Below, piece after piece: positions 44,600 through 52,788 of a stretch of DNA of 64,000 nucleotides (position 1 is its first letter; each line of letters starts with the position of its first letter). The stretch covers positions 2,734,001-2,798,000 of the forward strand of contig NZ_CP085988.1 in NCBI RefSeq assembly GCF_020736365.1, read 5' to 3'. A program made the translations under genes and the position numbers. The notes under the pieces are model-generated. The model did no database searches and was not told the origin of the DNA. It saw only the letters and a list, made by a program, of their open reading frames with translations. Source of the DNA: Clostridium sp. M62/1. Lineage in GTDB: Bacteria > Bacillota > Clostridia > Lachnospirales > Lachnospiraceae.

Positions 44600-45565
44600 C
44601 TAAATCATTCCATACTTGAAAGCCATCTTCATCTCGCTTCCCACGCTGATCAGCGACGTATCTTCCGGTATCTCATCCCGGTGATACCAGCCGGCCTCCG
44701 ACAGCTCATCCTCCTGCAGCCTTATCCTGTCGTCTCCGTCCAGCTCTGCGAAAAATCCGATCATCTCCGTGTCGGTAAAGGCCCAGGGCTGGCTCTTGTA
44801 ATAGCGGATATTTTTTACCTTGAGTCCAACCTCCTCCATCACCTCCCGCCGGACCGTTTCCTCAAAGGTTTCCCCGATCTCCACAAATCCGGCAATCAGG
44901 GCATATCCGCGGTAGGCGCGTCCCCGGTAGCGCGACATCAGGATCCTGTCCTTGTCCGTCACAGCCACGATCACAGCCGGACAGATCTTCGGATACTCTG
45001 TCTGCCCGCAGACCGGACAGACCAGCGCGCGCTCGGACTGGCTGTCTACGGTCTCGTGGCCGCAGCGGCCGCAGAACTTCCTGCTCTCCTTCCACCGCCA
45101 TAGCTGTATGGCCGTAATTGAGGCAAAGGCCTGATATTCCGGCTGCATGATGCGAAAATACGCAGCGCCCTGAAAAGAAAAGCCGGCCGCTTCTCTCCCC
45201 TTTTCCTGCCCATCTCTGCCCGTTTTCTCCTGGGTCAGAAGCGCTGCAGCCGGATCGCTGTCCCTGCTCCTCACCATAAAATACGGAATATCGTCAATGG
45301 AAAACAGATACTCCGCCCGTTCTGAGAGCTTTGGCACTAATCCGGCTTCATCCACTTCCCCGGCTGTCGGCGGCCCGAACTCATCCGGCTCAGGAAGAGC
45401 GCGCTCTGACTCATAGATCGCCTCCCTGCAGTCCCTTTCCCCTCTTTCCTTTCTCCTGGCAAAGAGAATATTTCCCTTTGCAATATACATCAGAAAAGCA
45501 TTCTTCGTCAGCCTGGGCCTTTTAAAGGAATTATCGTATCTGTGAGGCAAAATGTCCTGTATCAT
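44600..45565 (-). CDS. nudC: NADH pyrophosphatase (NudC-type Nudix hydrolase)
   Basis: It hydrolyses NADH and may decap NAD-RNA. The 321-residue protein has a variable N-terminal domain, a zinc ribbon FCGRCGHET...CPVCGQTEYPKICPAVIVAV, the Nudix box GFVEIGETFEETVRREVMEEVGL, and SQPWAFTDTEMIGF, where SQPWPFPxS is the NudC hallmark (one Pro is Ala here). Monocistronic, downstream of a 700-bp gene-poor stretch. Confidence 0.92.
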   Translation of the reverse strand: MIQDILPHRYDNSFKRPRLTKNAFLMYIAKGNILFARRKERGERDCREAIYESERALPEPDEFGPPTAGEVDEAGLVPKLSERAEYLFSIDDIPYFMVRSRDSDPAAALLTQEKTGRDGQEKGREAAGFSFQGAAYFRIMQPEYQAFASITAIQLWRWKESRKFCGRCGHETVDSQSERALVCPVCGQTEYPKICPAVIVAVTDKDRILMSRYRGRAYRGYALIAGFVEIGETFEETVRREVMEEVGLKVKNIRYYKSQPWAFTDTEMIGFFAELDGDDRIRLQEDELSEAGWYHRDEIPEDTSLISVGSEMKMAFKYGMI

Positions 45566-45687
45566 ATGTAATCTCTCCTCGTATCATAAAGTAGTAGTGT
45601 TTATAGACCCTCTCCAAGGTCTGTATGCTATACTGTTGGAGATACTGTGGATTGGTTCATCCCTCCTGCCACTCGATGGTTTTTGAA

Positions 45688-45705
45688 AAACTGCAGCTGC
45701 AGTTT
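45688..45705. terminator. Perfect 18-bp palindrome, terminator-like
   Basis: AAACTGCAGCTGCAGTTT followed by CTTTG (plus) and preceded by GTTTTTGA. The 45566-46280 region around it has little else apart from the broken small ORF at 45761-45900. Confidence 0.45.
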
Positions 45706-45760
45706 CTTTGTATATTTGTTAATCAGTTGGATACCGCATGACGTTTTGTTTAGAGCGGGG

Positions 45761-45900
45761 TTACATTTTAACAACTTCTTTTTCAAATTCTTCTGTATCC
45801 ACAAAATGATACAGCTTATACTCACCACATGCTAGCCGTAAGCGGCCTGCAAAGCAATACTTCCAATACCATCAAATTTTCTGGCTGTCAAATAAGACAC
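45761..45900 (-). pseudogene. Possible broken small gene
   Basis: After TTAAGGAGG and 9 nt there is a GTG start and a 22-residue reading frame, MSYLTARKFDGIGSIALQAAYG, ending at 45832. In another frame the DNA continues as LACGEYKLYHFVDTEEFEKEVVKM and stops at 45761, which looks like a real C-terminus. A TATAAT lies upstream. A small protein of about 45 residues broken by one indel is the simplest reading; a genuine 22-residue peptide is the alternative. Family unknown. Confidence 0.35.
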
Positions 45901-46221
45901 GGTTCAACACCTCCTTAAACTCCTGTTCCGTCCTAATTATACTATGCTCCTATGCTTTCCGCTAGGCGCAGCCAATCTCTTTCGCATAATATTTATATAC
46001 ATACCTATGCATCCAGTTATTTGGCTGCCTGTTATAATAACTATTATGCTGAACCTCAATAGGATAATGGATTTGTCTTTCTGAAAATAAATGTGCGCAT
46101 CTCTACAGCCGATTGTGTCAACAGCGCCTTAATTTACGCCATCTGACAGGACGGCTTTTTTATCATGTCCAAAACTATCATTCAACAGACCCTATATCCT
46201 GATAGCTCCGGATGCAGAAAT

Positions 46222-46249
46222 GGGGCGGGATTCCAATGAATCCCACCCC
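46222..46249 (-). terminator. Hairpin after the small membrane-protein gene
   Basis: GGGGCGGGATTC (46222-46233) pairs with GAATCCCACCCC (46238-46249) with one mismatch and a 4-nt loop. The T-run is poor. Confidence 0.45.
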
Positions 46250-46280
46250 AACTATTGACATAGAGCCAATTTTTAATGTA

Positions 46281-46595
46281 TCATTTATTTTCCTTCAAAA
46301 GAATACGTTTTAGTATCTCAATGCCAAATAGAATGATTAGCAGTTTAAGCAATGGTACTAAAAACATAGCAGTCATATACGTTACATAGTTTGCAGTATA
46401 CCAAAAAGATTCTCTCCCTACAACATTTCCTGTAGAATCAGCTCCCCAGGCCAAAAACGTATAAGGATGTGCAACTATTACTTCCCACCAGACTGTTTTA
46501 AACAGAAACAGAATTAAAATTAAAATTAGAAAAACACGCAGCAATGTTTTATTCTGTATCTTTTTTATTGCTGACACCCCCCTAATTAAATTCAT
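46281..46595 (-). CDS. Small polytopic membrane protein, partner of the secreted protein
   Basis: A 104-residue protein with two strong hydrophobic stretches (about 18-36 and 72-98) and a middle region with WWEVIVAHPYTFLAWGADSTGNVVG. It overlaps the preceding gene by 4 nt (ATGA), so translation is coupled. The sequence is AT-rich compared with the flanks. The family is not recognised. It could anchor, export or give protection against the secreted protein. Confidence 0.6.
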   Translation of the reverse strand: MNLIRGVSAIKKIQNKTLLRVFLILILILFLFKTVWWEVIVAHPYTFLAWGADSTGNVVGRESFWYTANYVTYMTAMFLVPLLKLLIILFGIEILKRILLKENK

Positions 46596-47182
46596 ATCGT
46601 AAAGTTGAATTGTTCGCTGACATCATAGCTATAATTTATATCATAGCCTACGCCAACGCTTACTCCGACACCGGGGAAGGAAAAACCTGAAGAAACAGTT
46701 GCGGGGATAGTATATTCAATAGTACCATTACAATATACCGTAGCTGCTTTTGTTCCAGTTACCTCAGCTTCTAACGCAGAAGAGCCCATTTTTGCATTTA
46801 CATAAGGGCCAACTAAAGAAACATTTGGAGCTCTTACAGCTAATATTTCTATATAGTCATGATTCATATTATCTCGAACTACTTCCATATATACACTGCA
46901 TTGTAGCTCAAAATCCTTATTGACTTTTTTACTGACACTTCTATGGATATCAACTACTGTTTCAGGATCAATTCTAGCTGCTTTTCTATTTTCATAAATT
47001 AGTCTTTCTGCTTCACTATAGGATATATTTTCCTCTGCTGCTACTAAATTAATGTATTCAGAATCAGAAACAATACGGTTTTCGATAGAAATATCGTCTG
47101 ATATTGTATTTGATGCCATGACTATCAAAGAACCCTCAAACGATAAAATGATAGCTAATACTAAACAAATAAGTTTTTTCAT
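46592..47182 (-). CDS. Secreted protein of unknown family
   Basis: The 196-residue protein starts MKKLICLVLAIILSFEGSLIVMAS, a Sec signal peptide. About 60 acidic helical residues follow (propeptide-like: SEYINLVAAEENISYSEAERLIYENRKAARID). Then comes a probably beta-rich region ending in GFSFPGVGVSVGVGYDINYSYDVSEQFNFTI. The ATG at 47182 follows AGAGGGG; an upstream open frame has no site. Very AT-rich. The C-terminal alternating pattern suggests an amphipathic, perhaps membrane-active, strand. No family recognised. Confidence 0.65.
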   Translation of the reverse strand: MKKLICLVLAIILSFEGSLIVMASNTISDDISIENRIVSDSEYINLVAAEENISYSEAERLIYENRKAARIDPETVVDIHRSVSKKVNKDFELQCSVYMEVVRDNMNHDYIEILAVRAPNVSLVGPYVNAKMGSSALEAEVTGTKAATVYCNGTIEYTIPATVSSGFSFPGVGVSVGVGYDINYSYDVSEQFNFTI

Positions 47183-47524
47183 AAAATGTCCCCTCTTTAT
47201 AGGGTAATTTAAATAGCTCACTGTAGTATTAAACCCATTTTTGACAATTGATCGCTCATCCATAAAATATGCGAATCTGCGATTGTTCAAATTTTAGAAG
47301 TCACCAATGTTATCACCCTTTCTTAATTCAAGTGCATATCAGCATTAATAAGAGTATTTCATGAAATTTTGTTATTATATAGATATATTACATTTTTTAT
47401 CAGTATTTGTCAATATATTTTTAATTTTATTTCTATAAAATATTATTATCAGAAAGTTGTAACTATTTCTCTCTTTTTTTGATAACGCCTTTTCCGTTGC
47501 CATATAAAGCATAGATATTCACGC

Positions 47525-47700
47525 CTATACCATATAGCTGCCATGGTTCTTGCTAAGATAGAAGATTTCTCCCGCTTTGATCCGCTGGATAAAATCTTAG
47601 TACATGCCAGTGTATTTCCGCCAGTTTATCAATTTGGGCAGTTGGAATTTTCTTATTCCTGCATACAGAAACAGGACTCGTGTTATTTTCACTCTGTTCT
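47525..47700 (+). pseudogene. Remnant of an IS110-family transposase (C-terminal part)
   Basis: The frame through 47543 reads HIAAMVLAKIEDFSRF, then DPLDKILVHASVFPPVYQFGQL. This mirrors the conserved IS110 segment (AMILAEIGDISRFDSPDKLLAFAGLDPSVYQSGQF). The following residues (QKQDSCYFHSVLNN) echo KRGSRYLRYAL. The N-terminal catalytic domain is absent and key residues have drifted. It lies at the edge of the AT-rich island. 47183-47524 is very AT-rich with no gene. Confidence 0.65.
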
Positions 47701-48834
47701 GAACAACCCGTCAAGCAGAAGATACCCGGCCCGGTAAAAGCGCATCAGCTGCCAGTACATGATACCCTTTAATCCCAGCTCTCCCGCCAGGTTAAACTTG
47801 GCCAGAAGGCTTCTCACATCCTCAAACCACACCTCATGGAGAACGCCGTACTGCCAGTAGCGAAACCAGGGCGTCTGAGAGCGCTCATCGAAGTGGATGG
47901 GAACCCCATGATCGATCGCAAGCTGAATCGCCTCCATTGTCCCGAGGCTCTCTGCCTTTGTAACCCCTCTCTCGTAAGGAAGCGGCCAGTCATAGCCGTA
48001 GTTGGGGATACCCAGCAGAATCTTTTCCCGCGGTATTTCAGTCAGGGCATACTCGGCCACGCGTCTTACCATATGAATAGGCGCAACGGCCATAGGTTCA
48101 CTGTAGGTATAGCCCCACTCATAAGTCATGAGCATTACCTGGTCTGCAGCCGCTCCCAGATCCCGGTAGAGAATTCCCTCATACAGCAGTCCTCTCTGAT
48201 CAGCGGATGTCTTAGGCGCCAGAGCCACTGAAACACGGATTCCGTAAACGGAGAAAAGCGCTCTCGTCCTGGCTGCGAAGGCTGCATAACCTTCCCCATC
48301 CTCAGGCCGGATATATTCAAAATCAAGATCTACCCCTCTGTAGCCCTTCTCCTGTACCTCCTCCCAAACAGCCCGCAAAAGGCGCTGCTGAAGCTCCGCA
48401 TCCCGGATCAGCACAGAGGCCAGTTCACTGTTAAAGCGGCCGCCTGCTTCCATGGGCGTCAGCACCAGCACAGCCCGCTTTCCTGATGCCTGGATTTCTC
48501 TGAGCAGTCTGTCAGGAGGTGTCAGCGGCGCAATCAGCTGCCCCTCCCTGGTAAATCCATAGGAAAACACCAGAACCTCTGACAGAAATGGCAGCGCCTC
48601 CTGAATCACCTCTTCCCTGATAAAGGGATAGGCATATCCCCCCGCCTCAATCAGCTGCTTAACCGGCTGTACCGGCTCTGTATCCTCATCCTCCCGGATC
48701 AAAAGAGCCTGGCCTACGGCCAGGCGGTATGGGTACTCTATCTGATTGTCGGCGGCAAGACGCTCCACCGGTATCTGAAAGGAAGCGGCAATCGTATCCA
48801 CGCTGTCCCCTTCCCTGACTACGGCAATCTTCAT
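47689..48834 (-). CDS. LysM plus GH18 hydrolase (spore-type, YaaH/SleL-like)
   Basis: The 381-residue protein starts with one LysM domain (residues 2-47: IAVVREGDSVDTIAASFQIPVERLAADNQI..GQALLI). A glycoside hydrolase family 18 barrel follows, with YRGVDLDFEYI (catalytic DxDxE), VMLMTYEWGY and LGIPNYGYDWPLPY. Homologues with one or two LysM domains are cortex-fragment N-acetylglucosaminidases of spores. There is no signal peptide, as is usual for coat-located enzymes. Its 3' end abuts the IS110 remnant. Confidence 0.9.
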   Translation of the reverse strand: MKIAVVREGDSVDTIAASFQIPVERLAADNQIEYPYRLAVGQALLIREDEDTEPVQPVKQLIEAGGYAYPFIREEVIQEALPFLSEVLVFSYGFTREGQLIAPLTPPDRLLREIQASGKRAVLVLTPMEAGGRFNSELASVLIRDAELQQRLLRAVWEEVQEKGYRGVDLDFEYIRPEDGEGYAAFAARTRALFSVYGIRVSVALAPKTSADQRGLLYEGILYRDLGAAADQVMLMTYEWGYTYSEPMAVAPIHMVRRVAEYALTEIPREKILLGIPNYGYDWPLPYERGVTKAESLGTMEAIQLAIDHGVPIHFDERSQTPWFRYWQYGVLHEVWFEDVRSLLAKFNLAGELGLKGIMYWQLMRFYRAGYLLLDGLFRTE

Positions 48835-49001
48835 TTACATCATTCCTGTACTTCACTTCTTATCTGCCATTTTATGCAGCGCAGCCCTCTTCCATGCCCT
48901 CCTGAGATCTCTATTCCGGAAATTTCTCTGCCGGGCATCCAAAACCTGAGTCTCCGGTAAGCCGCCAAAATTCCTCCTCATTTGAGCCGTCTGCCTCGCT
49001 C

Positions 49002-49460
49002 CTACAGGGGATAAAATTCCGGTTCCATCTGGTGAAAAGCGCAGAGCTCCCGAAACCCCAGCTCCCTTAACCTTCTCCTGACAAAAGGAAACTGTTCGGC
49101 AATCTGTTCCGGGCGGTGGGCGTCAGAGCCAAGTGTCAGGATTTTTCCTCCCATATCCCGGTACAGCCTCAAAATATCCTCTGAGGGAGTTAAATCTCCA
49201 ATCCTGTAGCGAAAGCAGGAGGTATTGACCTCTATCCCCTTTCCTCTCTCAATCACATGGGAAAGAATCTGCTCCAGAATGGGACGGCTGTTTTCAAACG
49301 GCCAGGGCCCGTTTCTGTCATAGCGGCGCATCAGATCCAGATGTCCCAGCACGCTGTATCTGTCAAAACTCCGGATCACCTTCAGAAGCTCACTGTAATA
49401 TCCCTCATTGTATTCCCTCTGCGTCTTTCCTCTCTGGTAAGCCTGATTGTCAAATTCCAG
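49002..49460 (-). pseudogene. Histidinol-phosphatase (PHP family), C-terminal fragment cut off by the 11.6-kb element
   Basis: The fragment encodes LEFDNQAYQRGKTQREYNEGYYSELLKVI, then SVLGHLDLMRRYD, GIEVNTSCFRY and LTLGSDAHRPEQIAEQF, which are the C-terminal metal-binding blocks of PHP phosphatases. Its N-terminal half is at 61040-61378. Joining both across the 9-bp repeat restores ...CHQVDNLEFDNQAYQRG... The element's left end supplies an in-frame GTG at 49472 but no ribosome-binding site, so expression is doubtful. Confidence 0.88.
49452..49460 (+). repeat. attachment-site repeat, left (AAATTCCAG)
   Basis: 9-bp direct repeat shared with 61040-61048. On one side is the phosphatase gene, on the other the element. 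Confidence 0.8.
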
Positions 49461-49558
49461 TTGATATTTCACATATTTTAGGAAATTTAATAACTGTTAT
49501 ATTTGATTATCAAATTCTTCGCAAACCCTTGAAAATACTAAGTTTGTAGCAAGTGAAC

Positions 49559-49636
49559 TTTCCCTTACTCTTTCCCTTGTGTTACATTTTCCCATTGCTT
49601 TTCATGAACCTTAATATGGGAAAAATTAAGGGAAAG
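49559..49636 (+). repeat. Integrase arm-site-like repeats, left end
   Basis: TTTCCCTTAC, TTTCCCTTGTG (49571-49581) and the inverse TTAAGGGAAA (49626-49635) match the set at the right end (60919-60969). The 49461-49750 stretch has no gene. Confidence 0.6.
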
Positions 49637-49750
49637 AAAATTTCATAACACAATATAACATATAACAATAACGACATGGTGAACTGATTGAAATGTTTTC
49701 GATATTTAACTCTGTAACTGATTATCAAAAGAAAATGGAGATAAGATACG

Positions 49751-49990
49751 ATGAGAACAATTTATGCAGAATATAATATAAACCACGATAGTATTGATGT
49801 TTACACAAGTGCTGGATATATGCTTCGCATTGATTGCTGGGAAGCTGAAAAAAATTTAAAAACCACATATGGATCAGAATGTGCGCTTACTTCATTGGCT
49901 GTGGATGAGCCTTTGGAATATGCAAGATTATATCTTGATGGCAATTTACAGATGTGGGTGGATACAGAAGATTCATTAGAACTTTATTAA
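49751..49990 (+). CDS. Small conserved protein (DUF6061-like)
   Basis: A 79-residue soluble acidic protein: MRTIYAEYNINHDSIDVYTSAGYMLRIDCWEAEKNLKTTYGSECALTSLAVDEPLEYARLYLDGNLQMWVD. Proteins of this kind are common near the ends of Firmicutes integrative elements. The DUF name is from memory and tentative. GGAG lies 13 nt before the ATG. Function unknown. A strong terminator follows at 50085. Confidence 0.6.
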   Translation: MRTIYAEYNINHDSIDVYTSAGYMLRIDCWEAEKNLKTTYGSECALTSLAVDEPLEYARLYLDGNLQMWVDTEDSLELY

Positions 49991-50084
49991 GCAAGAAGTG
50001 AGATAGTGTTGTAGGGAGTTTCCTGTAGTTAAAGATACCACACCCGATATGATGAACCCACGCTTATACACTACCAGCTATGAT

Positions 50085-50125
50085 AAAAGAAAGGACAGCA
50101 ATTTGACACTGCTGTCCTTTCTTTT
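50085..50125 (+). terminator. Strong terminator after the small conserved gene
   Basis: A 16-bp perfect stem (50085-50100 with 50110-50125, AAAAGAAAGGACAGCA) with a T-rich right arm and 9-nt loop. It insulates the cargo operon. Confidence 0.9.
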
Positions 50126-50188
50126 ATAAAATTGCAGTACACAGAAAAAAGCTGTAAAATGAAAAATATATTTGTCCTTGTAACAATT

Positions 50189-50200
50189 CTCGGACATTTG
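50189..50200 (+). promoter_or_regulatory. Putative response-regulator site upstream of the regulator gene
   Basis: CTCGGACATTTG, preceded by TTGTAACAATT, 6 nt before a TATACT -10. The same 12 bases occur at 52032-52043 before the ATPase gene, also next to TGTAACATTT. Confidence 0.55.
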
Positions 50201-50239
50201 CCTGTTATACTATCTGCAAAAAGAAAAGGAAGTGATAAT

Positions 50240-50929
50240 ATGAAGCATATTTTAATTGTCGAAGATGATAATCTTTTGAATAAAACGCTTACTTATAATT
50301 TGGAATTGGACGGTTACACAATAACTTCTGTTCTGAATGCAAGGACAGCCGCTGAATCATTAAAAACAAACATTTTTGATTTGGTATTGCTGGATATAAA
50401 TTTACCAGACGGAAATGGTTATGACCTATGCCGTCTTATCAAGCCAGAGCATCCTGATACAGTAGTTATATTTCTAACTGCCAACGATCAGGAAAGCAAT
50501 CAGATACGGGGATATGAAGCTGGTGCAGTGGATTATATCACGAAACCTTTTTCGATTAGTGCTTTGCAGCGAAAAATCAAAGCCATGTTCGCTATGTTGG
50601 AGCATCACAAACCAGCTAAGGATATTTACGAGGATGGTAGCTTGTTTCTGGATTTTTCGGAACAATTTGCAAGTTTGAACGGGAAACCATTAGCACTTTC
50701 TGCGATGGAATATAAAATGTTGAACCTATTTCTTAAAAATCCGAAGCAGGTACTTACTCGCCAACAATTTTTAGAAAAACTGTGGGATGTTGATGAAAAA
50801 TATGTAGATGAACATACCCTTACTACTTCTATCAGCCGTATTCGCAGTAAGATTGAAGCGGATGGCGACACATATATCAAAACGGTTTATGGTATGGGGT
50901 ATCAATGGACAGGAGGCGAAAAGAAATGA
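50240..50929 (+). CDS. OmpR/BceR-type response regulator
   Basis: A 229-residue two-domain regulator. The receiver domain has IVEDD, phosphorylation Asp52 in LVLLDINLPDG, and the switch Lys in YITKPF. The winged helix (about 130-226) has LALSAMEYKMLNLFLKNPKQVLTRQQFLEKLWDVDEKYVDEHTLTTSISRIRSKI and TVYGMGYQW. AAAGGAAG precedes the ATG at 50240. It overlaps the kinase gene by 4 nt. It probably activates the downstream ATPase-permease genes and itself through the shared CTCGGACATTTG sites. Confidence 0.92.
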   Translation: MKHILIVEDDNLLNKTLTYNLELDGYTITSVLNARTAAESLKTNIFDLVLLDINLPDGNGYDLCRLIKPEHPDTVVIFLTANDQESNQIRGYEAGAVDYITKPFSISALQRKIKAMFAMLEHHKPAKDIYEDGSLFLDFSEQFASLNGKPLALSAMEYKMLNLFLKNPKQVLTRQQFLEKLWDVDEKYVDEHTLTTSISRIRSKIEADGDTYIKTVYGMGYQWTGGEKK

Positions 50930-51957
50930 ATCTGAATAACCTTTCTGCTAAGAAAATTTGTAGACTGGTTAGTGCTGGCATGGTTTTCTCTATGCTGGTA
51001 ATTACCGGTATTTTCGGCGGTATAATGCAGGATATACGAATTTTTATAGTGGGTGGAACATTGACACTCTGTGCGTTTTTCTGGATTTGGCTATTGGTGC
51101 TGATTTTTGGAAAACGCCTTTCTCATTTTACTTCTAATTTGTGCCGGACGCTGGACAACATGATTGATGGAAACGAGGAATTACAAAAGTCAAATGATAG
51201 TGAAACTCTTTTTGCCCGTATCAACCACCGCTTAATTCGGTTGTATGAGATTATGCAGAAAAACCGGCACAAGGTAGACATGGAACGACAGGAGCTTCAA
51301 ATGCTGATTTCTGATATTTCACATCAAGTTAAAACGCCTGTCAGCAATTTGCAAATGGTAACGGACACACTTTTAACAAAGCCTGTTTCAGAAGAAGAAC
51401 GGATGGACTTTTTACAAGGCATACGTAGTCAGACTGATAAACTGGATTTTCTGTTCCAAGCACTGGTTAAAACGTCCCGGTTGGAAACCGGAGCAATACG
51501 ATTAGAAAAGAAAGACAGCAGCTTATTCCATACGCTTGCACAAGCCATGAGCAGTATTGTATATGCCGCAGAGAAAAAAGAAATTGCTGTATCCGTGGAT
51601 TGCCCGGAAAATTTGATAATCTCCCATGACAGCAAGTGGACAAGCGAAGCCCTTTTCAATCTGCTGGACAATGCAGTAAAATACACTCCGTCAGGTGGAA
51701 AGATTTCTGTATCAGTGGTTCAGTGGGAAATGTACGTAGAGGTCAAAGTGACCGACACCGGCAAGGGCATTTCAGAAAGCAATCAGGCTGCCATCTTCCG
51801 GCGCTTCTATCGTGAGGAAGAAGTACACGATCAACAGGGTGTGGGAATAGGTTTGTATTTGGCTCGTGAGATTGTAACAAGGCAAGGGGGCTATATCAAG
51901 GTTGTTTCAGAGCTGAGGCAAGGCTCAGAATTTTCTATTATGCTTCCTGTAAGGTAA
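50926..51957 (+). CDS. BceS-like intramembrane-sensing histidine kinase
   Basis: A 343-residue kinase with two N-terminal helices (about 13-35 and 40-62) joined by a very short loop, so it lacks an external sensor domain. The dimerisation/phosphoacceptor motif is ISDISHQVKTPVSNL. The ATPase domain shows LFNLLDNAVKYTPSGG (N box), VTDTGKGIS, IFRRFYREEEVHDQQGVGIGLYLAREIVTRQGG. Such kinases usually detect antimicrobial peptides through their cognate BceAB-type transporter, encoded here immediately downstream. Confidence 0.92.
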   Translation: MNLNNLSAKKICRLVSAGMVFSMLVITGIFGGIMQDIRIFIVGGTLTLCAFFWIWLLVLIFGKRLSHFTSNLCRTLDNMIDGNEELQKSNDSETLFARINHRLIRLYEIMQKNRHKVDMERQELQMLISDISHQVKTPVSNLQMVTDTLLTKPVSEEERMDFLQGIRSQTDKLDFLFQALVKTSRLETGAIRLEKKDSSLFHTLAQAMSSIVYAAEKKEIAVSVDCPENLIISHDSKWTSEALFNLLDNAVKYTPSGGKISVSVVQWEMYVEVKVTDTGKGISESNQAAIFRRFYREEEVHDQQGVGIGLYLAREIVTRQGGYIKVVSELRQGSEFSIMLPVR

Positions 51958-52031
51958 GATATAACCACTTTTTTTGAAATGTCCGAGCGTTGTAACATTT
52001 CACTCTGATTTTCGATAAAAATTTTTTCTAT

Positions 52032-52043
52032 CTCGGACATTTG
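52032..52043 (+). promoter_or_regulatory. Putative response-regulator site upstream of the ATPase gene
   Basis: CTCGGACATTTG, followed by TGTAACATTTG. An inverted partner (TCCGAG with TGTAACATTT) lies at about 51980-51999. Confidence 0.55.
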
Positions 52044-52108
52044 TGTAACATTTGTGGTTTACAATGGCTTTATCAACAGATAGAAAGCCTTGAAAGGAGC
52101 ATTTGAAT

Positions 52109-52774
52109 ATGAGCATTTTACAAACAATCGACTTAAAGAAGTATTACGGCACAGAACCAAATATTACTCGTGCCCTTAATGGTGTAAATTTTACTGTGGA
52201 ACAGGGAGAATTTGTTGCCGTAGTTGGAACTTCCGGCAGCGGTAAGTCTACATTGCTTCACATGATGGGAGGACTTGATACCCCCACTTCCGGCAGCGTG
52301 ATTGTACGGGGAGAAGAACTCGCAAAAAAGAATGATGATGAATTGACAATTTTCCGCCGTCGTAACATCGGATTTATCTTCCAAAATTATAATCTGGTTC
52401 CGATTTTGAATGTATATGAAAATATCGTCCTGCCTGTGGAACTGGATGGCGATACAGTAGACCAGAAATTTATGGACGAAGTTGTGTATATGTTGGCTTT
52501 AGAAGATAAACTGGAAAATATGCCGAACAATCTTTCAGGCGGTCAACAGCAACGTGTAGCGATTGCACGAGCTTTAATTACGAAGCCTGCGATTATCCTT
52601 GCTGATGAACCGACCGGAAATCTTGATAGCAAGACCAGTGCAGATGTGTTAGGGCTTTTGAAGCATACCAGCGGAGAATTTAATCAGACCATTGTAATGA
52701 TTACTCACAACAACGAGATCGCTCAACTCGCAGACCGCATTGTACGGATTGAAGATGGTAAAATTGTTGGCTAA
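52109..52774 (+). CDS. ABC transporter ATPase (BceA/MacB type)
   Basis: A 221-residue ATPase with GTSGSGKST (Walker A), [15 protein letters not shown] (signature), [12 protein letters not shown] (Walker B) and ITHNNEIA (switch His). AAAGGAG lies 9 nt before the ATG at 52109; an in-frame TTG is just upstream. It pairs with the large FtsX-type permease that starts 14 nt later. The likely role is resistance to a cell-envelope-active peptide. Confidence 0.94.
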   Translation: MSILQTIDLKKYYGTEPNITRALNGVNFTVEQGEFVAVVGTSGSGKSTLLHMMGGLDTPTSGSVIVRGEELAKKNDDELTIFRRRNIGFIFQNYNLVPILNVYENIVLPVELDGDTVDQKFMDEVVYMLALEDKLENMPNNLSGGQQQRVAIARALITKPAIILADEPTGNLDSKTSADVLGLLKHTSGEFNQTIVMITHNNEIAQLADRIVRIEDGKIVG

Positions 52775-52788
52775 AGGAGGTGGGAATT

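Noticed and set aside
45628..45835. Overlapping frames of about 60 codons on both strands
   Set aside because: No ribosome-binding site on either strand; the region is AT-rich and contains a palindrome.
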